A stretch of DNA of 64,000 nucleotides from an uncultured Colwellia sp. (GTDB lineage: Bacteria; Pseudomonadota; Gammaproteobacteria; Enterobacterales; Alteromonadaceae): the NCBI GenBank assembly GCA_913062815.1, contig CAJXWZ010000007.1, positions 62,001 through 126,000 on the forward strand. The letters run 5' to 3'. Below the pieces are notes generated by a model, which searched no databases, was not told where the DNA came from, and saw nothing but the letters and a program-made list of their open reading frames with translations. Position numbers and translations under genes: made by a program. Shown piece by piece: positions 19,809 to 31,390 of the stretch; the stretch's first letter is position 1; every line of letters begins with the position of its first letter.

Positions 19809-20705
19809 TTAATATTGAGCTTCGAATAGCGCCTCGATAGATAAGTTTTGTTGACTTAGTATGTCTCTAAGTCGCTTTAAACCTTCCACTTGTATCTGAC
19901 GTACTCTTTCACGGGTAAGTCCTATTTCAAGGCCGACATTTTCTAATGTTTCAGCCTCGTAACCTAATAAACCAAATCGCCTTGCTAGTACTTCTTTTTG
20001 TTTAGAGTTTAACTCATTAAGCCAGCTAACAATATTATTGCTCATATCTTCTGATTGTAAGTCACCTTCCGGGCCATCATTCTTTTCGTCAGCGATGACG
20101 TCGAGCAATACTTTATCTGAATCTCCAGCAAAAGGAGTGTCAACAGAGGCAATTCTCTCGTTCAAACGCAGCATCTTATTTACATCAGCAACGGGTTTAT
20201 CAAGTGAATTAGCAATATCTTCGGGGGTAGGCTCATGATCAAGCTTCTGAATAAGTTCGCGAGAAGCGCGTAAATAAATATTTAATTCTTTAACAACATG
20301 GATAGGTAAACGAATAGTACGTGTTTGATTCATTATCGCACGTTCGATAGTTTGTCGTATCCACCAAGTGGCATAGGTTGAAAAACGAAAGCCTCGCTCA
20401 GGGTCAAACTTCTCTACGGCGCGAATCAAACCTAAATTACCTTCTTCAATGAGATCAAGTAAGGGTAATCCACGATTATTATATCGCCTCGCAATTTTAA
20501 CAACCAAACGTAGATTACTTTCAATCATTCGTTTGCGTGATGGCTCGTCCCCTTTGAGGGCAAGACGTGAAAAATAAACTTCTTCTTCTGCACTTAATAA
20601 TGGTGAAAATCCTATTTCACTTAAATAAATTTGAGTTGCATCTAAACCAGACGCTGTTTCTTCTTTATCTTTTAGTACTGCGGTTTGTTTTTTTTCTTCT
20701 ACCAT
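19809..20705 (-). CDS. rpoS: Stationary-phase sigma factor RpoS
   Basis: RpoS (sigma 38) directs RNA polymerase to stationary-phase and general stress promoters. The 298-residue protein has region 1.2 ([11 protein letters not shown]), region 2 with the diagnostic [17 protein letters not shown], region 3, and region 4 with the helix-turn-helix [19 protein letters not shown]. It is about 30 residues shorter than E. coli RpoS, mainly at the N-terminus. The ATG has a good GGGAG site six bases upstream. The nlpD gene lies directly upstream, and in E. coli a major rpoS promoter is inside nlpD, so the same is likely here. Confidence 0.97.
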   Translation of the reverse strand: MVEEKKQTAVLKDKEETASGLDATQIYLSEIGFSPLLSAEEEVYFSRLALKGDEPSRKRMIESNLRLVVKIARRYNNRGLPLLDLIEEGNLGLIRAVEKFDPERGFRFSTYATWWIRQTIERAIMNQTRTIRLPIHVVKELNIYLRASRELIQKLDHEPTPEDIANSLDKPVADVNKMLRLNERIASVDTPFAGDSDKVLLDVIADEKNDGPEGDLQSEDMSNNIVSWLNELNSKQKEVLARRFGLLGYEAETLENVGLEIGLTRERVRQIQVEGLKRLRDILSQQNLSIEALFEAQY

Positions 20706-20820
20706 GCTGTTCTCCCGTATCTAGCAAAGTTGACTTAATTATTAAATATTCACACTAACTCCAATTTTATATATTTGATTGCCGCTATTCTCTATGGTTA
20801 AAATCATAGGAATACACTTA

Positions 20821-21717
20821 TTATTTTTTCGGTAAATACTTCAAAGGATCGACTGATTTTCCGCGAAAGCGAACTTCAAAATGAAGCATTACTCTTTGCG
20901 CATCGGTGTCACCCATTTTTGCAACGATATCACCTGCTTTAATGTGTTGCTGTTCTTTTACTAAGATTTTATCGTTATGAGCATAGGCACTAAGGTAATC
21001 ATCATTATGTTTTATAATAACTAGCTTGCCGTATCCTCTTAACGCGCTACCTGCGTAAACTACTTTGCCACTTGCCGCCGCGCTAATTTTAGTGCCACGG
21101 GTTCCTGCGATATCTAATCCTTTATTACCCTGTGCTTTGGAAGAAAAACGTGCAATTACCTTACCTTTAACAGGCCATTGCCATTGACTAATTTTCTGTG
21201 AAAAATTTGCTTTTTCTAAGTCATTTTGTCTTATTTTCTTCTTACTTACATTTTTACCATACGCCTGCTTTTTTGAAGATGCAACTGTCTTTTTGACTAC
21301 TTGATTACTGGTCAGATTAGAGCTTTTAGTCTGCTTTTTACTAGAGTGCGTATTATTACTAGCTTTAGCAGTTTTTCCTTTATTTTTAGCAACTAAAATT
21401 AATTTTTGATTTGGATAAATATTATAAGGAGGTGAAATATTATTCAATTTAGCTATTTGGCGAACATCTGAATTAGCCCGCCAAGCAATGGAATATAATG
21501 TTTCTCCCGTTCGAACTGTATATTCACTGGCATTGATGGATTTCTGTACTTTATTTTTTGAGGTGTCACTGCCATATACAGTGACCACAGGCGCAGGTGT
21601 TTGCCGAGAAGAACAAGCAAATAGACTGAACAACAAAATAATGTAGCAAAGTATTTTGATCGTAGTTTTAACACATGAAAAATAAATTGACGTATTTTTG
21701 TAAATAAGTTCAGTCAT
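20821..21717 (-). CDS. nlpD: NlpD-type lipoprotein with LysM and degenerate LytM domain
   Basis: NlpD is an envelope lipoprotein that activates the amidase AmiC during cell separation. The start was placed at the ATG at 21715-21717 (298 residues), because the longer frame would overlap the upstream gene and put extra residues before the signal sequence. A lipoprotein signal ends in LFSLFAC. A LysM domain (YTVRTGETLYSIAW...) follows, then a Lys/Ser-rich linker and a C-terminal M23/LytM domain. The usual zinc ligands are incomplete: the HxGxD position reads NKGLD and the final HLH reads MLH. This fits an activator rather than a peptidase. It precedes rpoS by 115 bp. Confidence 0.93.
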   Translation of the reverse strand: MTELIYKNTSIYFSCVKTTIKILCYIILLFSLFACSSRQTPAPVVTVYGSDTSKNKVQKSINASEYTVRTGETLYSIAWRANSDVRQIAKLNNISPPYNIYPNQKLILVAKNKGKTAKASNNTHSSKKQTKSSNLTSNQVVKKTVASSKKQAYGKNVSKKKIRQNDLEKANFSQKISQWQWPVKGKVIARFSSKAQGNKGLDIAGTRGTKISAAASGKVVYAGSALRGYGKLVIIKHNDDYLSAYAHNDKILVKEQQHIKAGDIVAKMGDTDAQRVMLHFEVRFRGKSVDPLKYLPKK

Positions 21718-21731
21718 AATAAGTGGTGTAT

Positions 21732-22310
21732 TTAGCGATAAATCAAATAACCTATAATGATGACAGCAACCAATCCCCAACCTAGCGCATCAACCCATTT
21801 ACGTAGGTTTTGCTCCATAGCACTACCGCCCCATCGAATTAAACTTGCTACAAGAAAAAATCGCATGCCTCGCCCTATAGCTGAAGCGAACAAAAATGGC
21901 AAAAACGCCATTTGTAAGAAACCGGCACTCACGGTAAACAATTTATAAGGGATAGGTGAAAACCCCGCGATAAAGACTACCCATACTCCCCACTCACTAA
22001 ACCAGTTCATTGCAGTGTCAAACCGTTGCTGATAACCAAATTCTGTTATCAATGGCTGTATCCAAGGCTCGAACATCCAAAAACCGAGTAAATAGCCAAC
22101 GACCCCACCTAAAATGGAAGCTACTGTCGTCAAACTTGCTAACTGCCATGCTTTATCTGGTTTCGCAAGCACCATAGGAGCGAGTAGAACATCGGGAGGA
22201 ATAGGAAAAAACACTGACTCAGCAAAAGTTAGCATGGCTAACATCCTGGGCGCGAACTTGTGTTCCGCCCATTTTAAGGTCCAATCATAAATAGCAGAAA
22301 AAACCTTCAT
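21732..22310 (-). CDS. yqaA: YqaA/DedA-like membrane protein
   Basis: This is a 192-residue inner-membrane protein of the SNARE-associated/DedA (VTT) superfamily. It has several hydrophobic segments, the family-like stretch AESVFFPIPPDVLLAPMVLA near residues 30-50, and a central VVFIAGFSPIPYKLFTVSAG. DedA relatives include lipid carrier flippases, but the substrate of YqaA is not established. The gene overlaps the pcm stop by one base, so it is probably co-translated with pcm in the surE-pcm-yqaA-nlpD chain. Confidence 0.88.
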   Translation of the reverse strand: MKVFSAIYDWTLKWAEHKFAPRMLAMLTFAESVFFPIPPDVLLAPMVLAKPDKAWQLASLTTVASILGGVVGYLLGFWMFEPWIQPLITEFGYQQRFDTAMNWFSEWGVWVVFIAGFSPIPYKLFTVSAGFLQMAFLPFLFASAIGRGMRFFLVASLIRWGGSAMEQNLRKWVDALGWGLVAVIIIGYLIYR

Positions 22311-22975
22311 TATAATAATTCTCCTGGCACTAATGGTACAAAACGCACGGCCTCTACTTGTTGCTCATCATAACTTTCCCCTTCTCGGGTAATAATTTTA
22401 AGTATTTGTGTTTGCTCACCAACCGGAATCACTAAACGACCACCATCAACTAATTGCTCTAATAATGCTTTAGGGATACTGGCAGCGCCTGCTGTTACAA
22501 TAATGGCATCAAATGGGGCTTTACTAGCCCAACCTTGCCAGCCATCACCGTGCTTCATTGAAATATTATGTAAGTCCATTGCTCTTAAACAACGTTTTGC
22601 CTGAAATTGTAATGACTTAATTCGCTCAACTGAAAAAACTTTATCGGTCAACTGAGCCAAAATAGAGGTTTGATACCCTGAACCTGTGCCAATTTCTAAT
22701 ATATTTTTTGGTCTGCCATTCGCTAAAAGCAGCTCGGACATTTTTGCGACAATATATGGCTGAGAAATAGTTTGGCCTTGCCCAATAGGTAAGGCAGTAT
22801 TGTCATAAGCTTTATGAGCTAAAATTTCAGGCAAAAATATATGACGAGGTGAATGAGCAATTGCTTGTAGTACTTGAGCATTGCTTATGCCTTCTGTTTG
22901 TAATTTCTGTGCTAGCAGTTCACCACTACGTTTTGATTTATTACCCGTTCGGCTATTATGTGTGTAAGTCATCAT
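22310..22975 (-). CDS. pcm: Protein-L-isoaspartate O-methyltransferase Pcm
   Basis: Pcm methylates isoaspartyl residues in aged proteins so that they can revert to aspartate. The 221-residue sequence contains the SAM-binding motif [15 protein letters not shown] near residues 92-106 and the family motif [20 protein letters not shown] before it. The first two codons are both ATG, and either may be used. The start overlaps the surE stop in an ATGATGA arrangement, which indicates translational coupling. The surE-pcm pair upstream of nlpD-rpoS is conserved in gammaproteobacteria. Confidence 0.96.
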   Translation of the reverse strand: MMTYTHNSRTGNKSKRSGELLAQKLQTEGISNAQVLQAIAHSPRHIFLPEILAHKAYDNTALPIGQGQTISQPYIVAKMSELLLANGRPKNILEIGTGSGYQTSILAQLTDKVFSVERIKSLQFQAKRCLRAMDLHNISMKHGDGWQGWASKAPFDAIIVTAGAASIPKALLEQLVDGGRLVIPVGEQTQILKIITREGESYDEQQVEAVRFVPLVPGELL

Positions 22976-23724
22976 AAAGTTACGTCACTCATCCATTTTT
23001 CCATGTTTTTTATACTGTGGTGTGCTGTCATATCAACCGTTAACGGTGTTACTGAAACATAATTATTGGCTACTGCGTGAAAATCAGTACCTTCTCCACC
23101 ATCAAGCTCTTTTCCTAACGTGCCATACCAATAGATATCTCTAAGCCAAGGATCTTGCATCTTTTTCATCATTTCGGCTTTGTGCCTATGACCTAAGCGT
23201 GTGACTTTAATTCCCTTTATCTCAGTCGAAGGTACATCGGGTACATTAATATTAAGAATTTGATCAGCAGCGAGCGGATGCAATTGAATGCGCTTGATTA
23301 TTTTTGCGGTAATCATTGCTGCGGTTTGATAGTATTTTTCGCTCTTTCCTAAGAGTGAAACAGCAATAGCTGGTATGCCCATATGCCTACCTTCAGTTGC
23401 AGCAGCAACAGTGCCAGAATATAGGGTATCATCACCTAAATTTGGCCCCTTATTTATACCTGCAACAACAAGGTCAGGGGTAGATGTAACTAATTGACTA
23501 ACACCTAAATGCACTGAGTCTGTGGGTGTACCATTAACGGAAATAAAACCATTATCAAGGGTTTGCGCTCGAAGCGGGTTAAGTAACGTTAATGAGTTAC
23601 TCGCACCGCTGCAATTTCTATCGGGTGCAACAACGGTTACCTCAAAATGCTTAATTAATTCTTGTTGAAGTATTTTAATACCTAGAGCATGTACGCCATC
23701 GTCATTACTTAATAATATTTTCAT
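22972..23724 (-). CDS. surE: 5'/3'-nucleotidase SurE
   Basis: SurE is a metal-dependent phosphatase acting on nucleoside monophosphates and short polyphosphates, linked to stationary-phase survival. The 250-residue protein begins [16 protein letters not shown], with the metal ligands D8 and D9. S39 lies in NCSGASNSL, and the conserved [18 protein letters not shown] follows. Its ATG overlaps the truD stop (TAATG), so the two are coupled. It is followed by pcm with a 4-base overlap. Confidence 0.96.
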   Translation of the reverse strand: MKILLSNDDGVHALGIKILQQELIKHFEVTVVAPDRNCSGASNSLTLLNPLRAQTLDNGFISVNGTPTDSVHLGVSQLVTSTPDLVVAGINKGPNLGDDTLYSGTVAAATEGRHMGIPAIAVSLLGKSEKYYQTAAMITAKIIKRIQLHPLAADQILNINVPDVPSTEIKGIKVTRLGHRHKAEMMKKMQDPWLRDIYWYGTLGKELDGGEGTDFHAVANNYVSVTPLTVDMTAHHSIKNMEKWMSDVTL

Positions 23725-24815
23725 TAATTTTGCCGTTCATTGTCATTACCGCTTTTGACCGCAACTCTTTGGGTGCAATCTTGGTACTTAATTAATTCAC
23801 GAAGTACTGTTGTCGCATAAGATCCTGGGGGTAAAGTAAAGCAAACTTTCACTGCTGGTAAACTATTATTCACTGACTCATTATCAGACAACACTTCAAT
23901 ACTAGCCTGAGCAACTATCAATCGAATCCGCCGACGTTCTTGTTTTAAGCCGAATTTTGGTAAACCTTGAGAAAACTCGTTATAACGAGCTGCCACGGCT
24001 TGTTCAAGTGTTTCAGGCTCAGCGGTAGTCATTAACTCACCTGAGCCCCACATGGTTGCCGTAATGTCGACATCTTTTTGGTCAAAACGCAGCGCTATGC
24101 TATCGTCAATTTGATCAAGGTGAAAGACTGACTGTGTACCCGCTAGCATTAGGACATCACCAATTTGTATAGTAGAAAACAATTTTTTCTCAATACGTGC
24201 ATTAATAATATCATTGAAAATAGTAGAGCGTGCTGCCGATAAGTACATACCACGTTTTTTCTTGTCTTTGACTTTGGTACCAGAAAATAATGCTAACGCT
24301 TTGTCAATATTCCCCCCATCAATGCCAAAACGCTGTTCACCAAAATAATTGGGGACCCCTTGCTCTGTAATATTTTTCCAGCGTTCTTGTAACGCTTTGA
24401 GATCTGTAACTTCCCGTAGAATTAACTCAAAGCAATTTCCACTCAAAGCGCCTGTTCTTAACTTTTTGTTATGTCTTTTATACTCTAGGACCTCAACACC
24501 CTCGATATTGAGATCACTTAAATCATAAATTTGCTTACCCGGTAAGTGTACACCAAACCACTGCTGGGTTACTGCAAACCGATCTTTTAAGCCCGCATAA
24601 GACACCAACTGCTCTTTCACTTTGAAATACTTAGCAAGCTCACGAGCGACAAAGACAGTGTTGGCCCCCGTCTTTCTTAAATGAATAAATAAATGTTCGC
24701 CTTCACCAACTGGCTCAAATGGCAACTGCTCGAATACTTTAAAATCACTTTTATTAACTCTTAATAGGCCACTTGATGCTGGTTTTCCATGCAAGTAAGT
24801 TAGCTCTGGTAACAT
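23724..24815 (-). CDS. truD: tRNA pseudouridine(13) synthase TruD
   Basis: TruD converts uridine 13 of tRNA-Glu to pseudouridine. The catalytic aspartate is D78 in [18 protein letters not shown], which corresponds to D80 of the E. coli enzyme. The motif NYFGEQRFG is present. The length of 363 residues is slightly above the usual 350. The gene starts four bases after the ispF stop and ends by overlapping the surE start, placing it inside the ftsB-ispD-ispF-truD-surE chain. Confidence 0.95.
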   Translation of the reverse strand: MLPELTYLHGKPASSGLLRVNKSDFKVFEQLPFEPVGEGEHLFIHLRKTGANTVFVARELAKYFKVKEQLVSYAGLKDRFAVTQQWFGVHLPGKQIYDLSDLNIEGVEVLEYKRHNKKLRTGALSGNCFELILREVTDLKALQERWKNITEQGVPNYFGEQRFGIDGGNIDKALALFSGTKVKDKKKRGMYLSAARSTIFNDIINARIEKKLFSTIQIGDVLMLAGTQSVFHLDQIDDSIALRFDQKDVDITATMWGSGELMTTAEPETLEQAVAARYNEFSQGLPKFGLKQERRRIRLIVAQASIEVLSDNESVNNSLPAVKVCFTLPPGSYATTVLRELIKYQDCTQRVAVKSGNDNERQN

Positions 24816-24819
24816 ACTT

Positions 24820-25302
24820 TTAACCCTTCAATTTCTTTACTAATAATACAACGGCATGTACGGCAACACCTTCTTTTCTGCCGGTGTAACCTAATTTCTC
24901 GGTGGTCGTCGCTTTGACATTAATTTGATCAATCTCGCAAACTAAGTCTTCACTTAAGCATTCACGCATGGTCAATAAATACGGAGAAATTTTCGGTGCT
25001 TGGGCCACTATAGTAATATCAGCGTTACCAAGGCTATAGCCTTTTTCGGTCATCAAAGCCACTACATGTCGTAATAATATTCTACTTGAAATATTTTTAT
25101 ATTGGCCATCTGTATCAGGAAAATGATTACCTATATCCGCTAAACAAAGTGCGCCAAGAATAGCGTCACACAGTGCATGAATAGCAACATCTCCATCCGA
25201 GTGGGCAACAAAGCCTTGTTCAAAAGGTACAGCAATACCGGCAAGTATTAATGGCCCCTCTCCGCCAAATTTGTGTACATCAAAGCCATGGCCTATACGC
25301 AT
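24820..25302 (-). CDS. ispF: 2-C-methyl-D-erythritol 2,4-cyclodiphosphate synthase IspF
   Basis: IspF forms the cyclic diphosphate in the fifth step of the MEP isoprenoid pathway. The 160-residue protein starts [12 protein letters not shown], with zinc ligands D8 and H10. H42 lies in the [19 protein letters not shown] motif, and the [12 protein letters not shown] segment near the C-terminus is typical. It lies 19 bp after ispD, which catalyses the third step. dxs and ispA of the same pathway are at the right end of the window. Confidence 0.97.
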   Translation of the reverse strand: MRIGHGFDVHKFGGEGPLILAGIAVPFEQGFVAHSDGDVAIHALCDAILGALCLADIGNHFPDTDGQYKNISSRILLRHVVALMTEKGYSLGNADITIVAQAPKISPYLLTMRECLSEDLVCEIDQINVKATTTEKLGYTGRKEGVAVHAVVLLVKKLKG

Positions 25303-25321
25303 TCTATTTCCTTCAAATTAT

Positions 25322-26071
25322 CTAATTATTTTCAGCAGTTAACTGTTCTTTTACCTGTTGCTCTAAATAGAAGCTAGCAAGCACTAAATCTTCTGGCCGC
25401 GTTATTTTGATGTTATCTCTACGCCCAGGAATAAGTGAACTCGGTAAACCGGCACATTCGATAGCCGATGATTCATCGGTTATTGTTACACCTTTTGCTA
25501 AAGCAGATTCAATAGCTTGCTTTAGTTCTTTCGCTTTAAACATTTGCGGTGTAAATGCATGCCATAAATTACAACGCTCTATTGTCATACCAACCGATGA
25601 AGTGCCTTTAACTCCGCGCTTTGCTTGTTTCATCGTATCAACTACTTGTGCGGCCAATAGACCGCCACTATTTTCTGATAAACAATGTGTTATAAGTTTG
25701 TCGATATCATCATGTGTTATACAAGGGCGGGCCGCATCGTGAATTAATACCCATTCATTTGATTGCACTGCCTTCAAGCCATTTAACACCGAGTCTACTC
25801 GCTCGTTGCCACCGCTGACTCTAATAATATCTGGGTTATCAGCCAATGCTGTCTGAACAAAGTAGTCATCATCATCACTTAGCACAATTATAACTTTGGC
25901 TATTCTTTCATGACTTAACAAACGGTTTAGTGTATGACTTAGAATAGCCTCATTATTGATAGACAAGTACTGCTTTGGACGAGAGGCTAACATACGTTTA
26001 CCAACACCCGCAGCAGGTACAATCACAACAAACTGTTGATTTTCTAATTGTTCAGTTGCAAGATTTCTCAC
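25322..26071 (-). CDS. ispD: 2-C-methyl-D-erythritol 4-phosphate cytidylyltransferase IspD
   Basis: IspD couples MEP to CTP in the third step of the MEP pathway. The nucleotide-binding loop is VPAAGVGKRM near residue 20. The catalytic region VLIHDAARPC and the C-terminal GRRDNIKITRPEDLVLA are intact in 249 residues. The N-terminus is roughly ten residues longer than that of E. coli. Its start overlaps the ftsB stop by one base, so it is probably coupled to ftsB. Confidence 0.97.
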   Translation of the reverse strand: MRNLATEQLENQQFVVIVPAAGVGKRMLASRPKQYLSINNEAILSHTLNRLLSHERIAKVIIVLSDDDDYFVQTALADNPDIIRVSGGNERVDSVLNGLKAVQSNEWVLIHDAARPCITHDDIDKLITHCLSENSGGLLAAQVVDTMKQAKRGVKGTSSVGMTIERCNLWHAFTPQMFKAKELKQAIESALAKGVTITDESSAIECAGLPSSLIPGRRDNIKITRPEDLVLASFYLEQQVKEQLTAENN

Positions 26072-26385
26072 TAAAGTAATTCCTTGCTAGCATTACTATT
26101 GTTTGAATTATTTTGCTTAGGAATAAGACGAAAAAAGGTTTCATTTTCTTTAATCATTCCAAGCTCATTTCTAGCACGCTCTTCGATAGCTTCGGTACCC
26201 AACTTAAGATCGTCGGTATCGGCATAAAGCAATTTATTACGCTGTTTAAGCTTGTCATTAGCGGCTAACTGGCGAGTTACTTCTTCTTGTAAAGCAAGAT
26301 AATCAGGCACACTATTTTTACCGAACCAAAGTCGGTATTGCAATAAGCTAAAAATTATCAATAACAGTGCTGTAAATACCCGCAT
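26071..26385 (-). CDS. ftsB: Cell division protein FtsB
   Basis: FtsB is a small bitopic division protein that forms a complex with FtsL and FtsQ. The 104-residue sequence has an N-terminal membrane segment (FTALLLIIFSLLQYRLWFG), then a periplasmic heptad-rich coiled coil at about residues 28-65, and the conserved IEERARNELGMIKENETFFR. Its position directly before ispD is the standard gammaproteobacterial arrangement. Confidence 0.95.
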   Translation of the reverse strand: MRVFTALLLIIFSLLQYRLWFGKNSVPDYLALQEEVTRQLAANDKLKQRNKLLYADTDDLKLGTEAIEERARNELGMIKENETFFRLIPKQNNSNNSNASKELL

Positions 26386-26474
26386 GATTAACTATGAAGT
26401 AATGTCTAAACAATTTAAATTGCCACCATTATATAAAGGTGACAGCGTGTGTAAATGTATATATGAACTTATTA

Positions 26475-27110
26475 TTATAAAGCTAAAGGGTGTTTAAAAT
26501 CTTGCCAGTTAATTGCGCAAGAAAGCAGCAGTTCACGCAAGCTCAACATCGTTGGTCTTAATTTGTTTTTCTGCGTGTTATCTTGCCAACAATGTCCTGC
26601 GCAAGCAGCCATCATTACTTTTTTATTGGGTTTTAGAAGTGTAAGGTGATTACTATTACTGGTTACATCTTCGAGTGAAAACCAACCAGAAGCATTAGTA
26701 CGCACTCTATTTTTATCAGGATCAATTCGGTCGATTGAGTCTAAAGTAATGTGATCTAACTTAAGTACTGGAATGACTAGACCAAGTTGTAAAGCATTGA
26801 TTTCATACCATGAAAGAATATCTTGTTCAGTTTGACCCGCCAAAGGTAATTTTGATGCTTGCTTAGCAGACCAGGTGGCATTTTGTGTATCTAAATCAAG
26901 CGGAGATTTGCCTTGCTCGCACACTTGCGCCATTAAGTTAGCGGTGCGATTAATATAATAGGATAAGCTTTTTAAACGCCCCTGCACACTCTCAACTGAA
27001 GTGGTTTCTAAGTTAGCTAACACGCGTAACTCACGCTCATATAGCGCATTACAAAGCTCTGCAAAATCATTATTTTGCTGATTAGCTTGCCAAAGAGAAG
27101 TTTGAGACAT
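26475..27110 (-). CDS. Unknown 211-residue protein upstream of ftsB
   Basis: I do not recognise this protein. The start was placed at the ATG at 27108-27110. It has no signal peptide or membrane segment and looks soluble. The N-terminal half is helical with many Leu, Glu and Asn residues (LCNALYERELRVLANLE...). The C-terminal half contains MMAACAGHCWQDNTQKNKLRPTM cut by charged residues, with two cysteines close to a histidine. It lies between eno and ftsB on the same strand, 89 bp before ftsB and behind the eno terminator. The reading frame is long, uninterrupted and has base composition like its neighbours, so it is probably a real lineage-specific gene. Confidence 0.75.
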   Translation of the reverse strand: MSQTSLWQANQQNNDFAELCNALYERELRVLANLETTSVESVQGRLKSLSYYINRTANLMAQVCEQGKSPLDLDTQNATWSAKQASKLPLAGQTEQDILSWYEINALQLGLVIPVLKLDHITLDSIDRIDPDKNRVRTNASGWFSLEDVTSNSNHLTLLKPNKKVMMAACAGHCWQDNTQKNKLRPTMLSLRELLLSCAINWQDFKHPLAL

Positions 27111-27185
27111 CAATTATTAAATCAAATGGTTATGTCTATATCGTCTAAGCATACTTGATCCCGGTAAAAAGATAAAATTTATGTA

Positions 27186-27213
27186 CAAAAAAGCGAGCCG
27201 CTATGGACTCGCT
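27186..27213 (-). terminator. Factor-independent terminator of eno
   Basis: On the minus strand, AGCGAG and CTCGCT (27208-27213 and 27192-27197) form a 6-bp GC-rich stem with a 10-nt loop, directly followed by TTTTTTG. It lies about 35 bp after the eno stop codon. Confidence 0.85.
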
Positions 27214-27248
27214 ATGCTTTGCTAAATGAAATAAATCTAACTAAAGGC

Positions 27249-28580
<1,332 letters not shown>

Positions 28581-28650
28581 CTATTAAATTATGTTGCCTG
28601 GTCACTCTGCATCATCCCTATTTACAAGACCTAACGTTCATCCTGAACAT

Positions 28651-28678
28651 AAAAAACCGCAGCAATGGCTACGGTTTG
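28651..28678 (-). terminator. Factor-independent terminator of pyrG
   Basis: On the minus strand AAACCGTAGC (28668-28677) pairs with GCTGCGGTTT (28654-28663) across a 4-nt loop, with one G-U pair. It is followed by a run of T. It lies about 15 bp after the pyrG stop codon. Confidence 0.88.
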
Positions 28679-28692
28679 TAATGTTAATTGAA

Positions 28693-30369
<1,677 letters not shown>

Positions 30370-30584
30370 TTATCGTTTTTAATCAAAGTTTAGTTCTTGG
30401 CACTTATTTTAGTTGAAAAATCACTAAAAATAAGGCAAAAAAACCATAAAGCAGGACGGGAAAGCATTATACTTAAAATCAAGACTAACAACAATAACAA
30501 CAAAGCATTCAATATGAGAAAAAATCATTTTTTTGTTTACTGTTAATCGTTATGATACTTGTGTAATTTTTATTGGAGCTTGCT

Positions 30585-31178
30585 ATGCAAAACAATCTCG
30601 AAAAAGTTTTCTCTGCCATTGATGATATTAATGGCCAAGACATCAATGTCACTTTATCTAATGGTATCGAACATCCAAAAGAGTTAATTTATGGGCAACG
30701 CATGACAGCATGTTTAACGCAATATTGGCCACAAGCTAATGAATTATTGCAAATTGCTGTACGTGCTCAGCATATCAAACGGTGGCAGTTGAAGCGTACT
30801 GAATTTACTCAAAATAAGGCTGGTTATTATCAATGGCGTATAGCGTTGGGGAAATTTCACGCAGAGCTTACAGCAGAGATAATGCAAGAGCATGGCTATA
30901 GCCAAGAGCAAGCCGAACAAACAGCATGCATTATTCGTAAAGAAAATTTAAAGCGTAATGCCGACAGTCAAACCATGGAAGATGTCGCCTGTTTAGTTTT
31001 TCTTACCTACTACTTTGATGATTTTGCCAAGCAATACATTGAACAAGATAATGAAGAGAAAATAATTCGAATTGTACAGTTAACTTGGAAAAAAATGTCT
31101 GAAGAAGCTCACGATATAGCACTTAAATTGACATTACCTGAGCATTTAGCTGCTTTAGTTGGCAAAGCGTTAGGCTAA
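30585..31178 (+). CDS. DUF4202-family protein
   Basis: This 197-residue soluble protein has the features of DUF4202: AQHIKRWQLKRTEF, then GYYQWR, then ACIIRKENLKRNADSQTMEDVACLVFL with many acidic and histidine residues. That pattern suggests an all-helical metal-dependent or HD-like fold, but no biochemical role is established. The start was placed at the ATG at 30585, which has GGAG seven bases upstream. An in-frame TTG four codons earlier overlaps that site. The gene is divergent from pyrG and converges on the REC-EAL gene. Its last nine codons are copied three more times in the tandem repeat that follows. Confidence 0.82.
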   Translation: MQNNLEKVFSAIDDINGQDINVTLSNGIEHPKELIYGQRMTACLTQYWPQANELLQIAVRAQHIKRWQLKRTEFTQNKAGYYQWRIALGKFHAELTAEIMQEHGYSQEQAEQTACIIRKENLKRNADSQTMEDVACLVFLTYYFDDFAKQYIEQDNEEKIIRIVQLTWKKMSEEAHDIALKLTLPEHLAALVGKALG

Positions 31179-31389
31179 TATTCTTGACTTAATAAATACG
31201 GTTGGGCGTTTTGTGTTTGCTGCTTTAGTTGGCAAAGCGTTTGGTTAATATTCTTGACTTAATAAATACGGTTGGGCGTTTTGTGTTTGCTGCTTTAGTT
31301 GGCAAAGCGTTTGGTTAATATTCTTGACTTAATAAATACGGTTGGGCGTTTTGTGTTTGCTGCTTTAGTTGGCAAAGCGTTTGGTTAAC
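31149..31389. repeat. 70-bp tandem repeat, three full units plus a partial one
   Basis: Units begin at 31151, 31221 and 31291, with a fourth partial unit at 31361-31388. Units 2 and 3 are identical. Unit 1 differs from them at two bases. The plus strand of every unit carries the last codons and stop of the DUF4202 gene (AALVGKALG in unit 1, AALVGKAFG in later units). The minus strand carries a frame QTQNAQPYLLSQEY-stop resembling the C-terminus of the REC-EAL protein (KQNAQQHILTE-stop). The repeat therefore seems to be a multiplied junction of two convergent gene ends. There are no unique spacers, so it is not a CRISPR array. Confidence 0.95.
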
Positions 31390-31390
31390 A

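Noticed and set aside
21718..21780. Upstream extension of nlpD to 21780
   Set aside because: The added residues overlap the yqaA end and would sit before the lipoprotein signal sequence. The ATG at 21715-21717 gives a normal signal peptide.
31149..31389. Possible CRISPR array because of regular 70-bp repeats
   Set aside because: The units are contiguous with no unique spacers and contain the ends of the flanking genes, so this is a simple tandem duplication.
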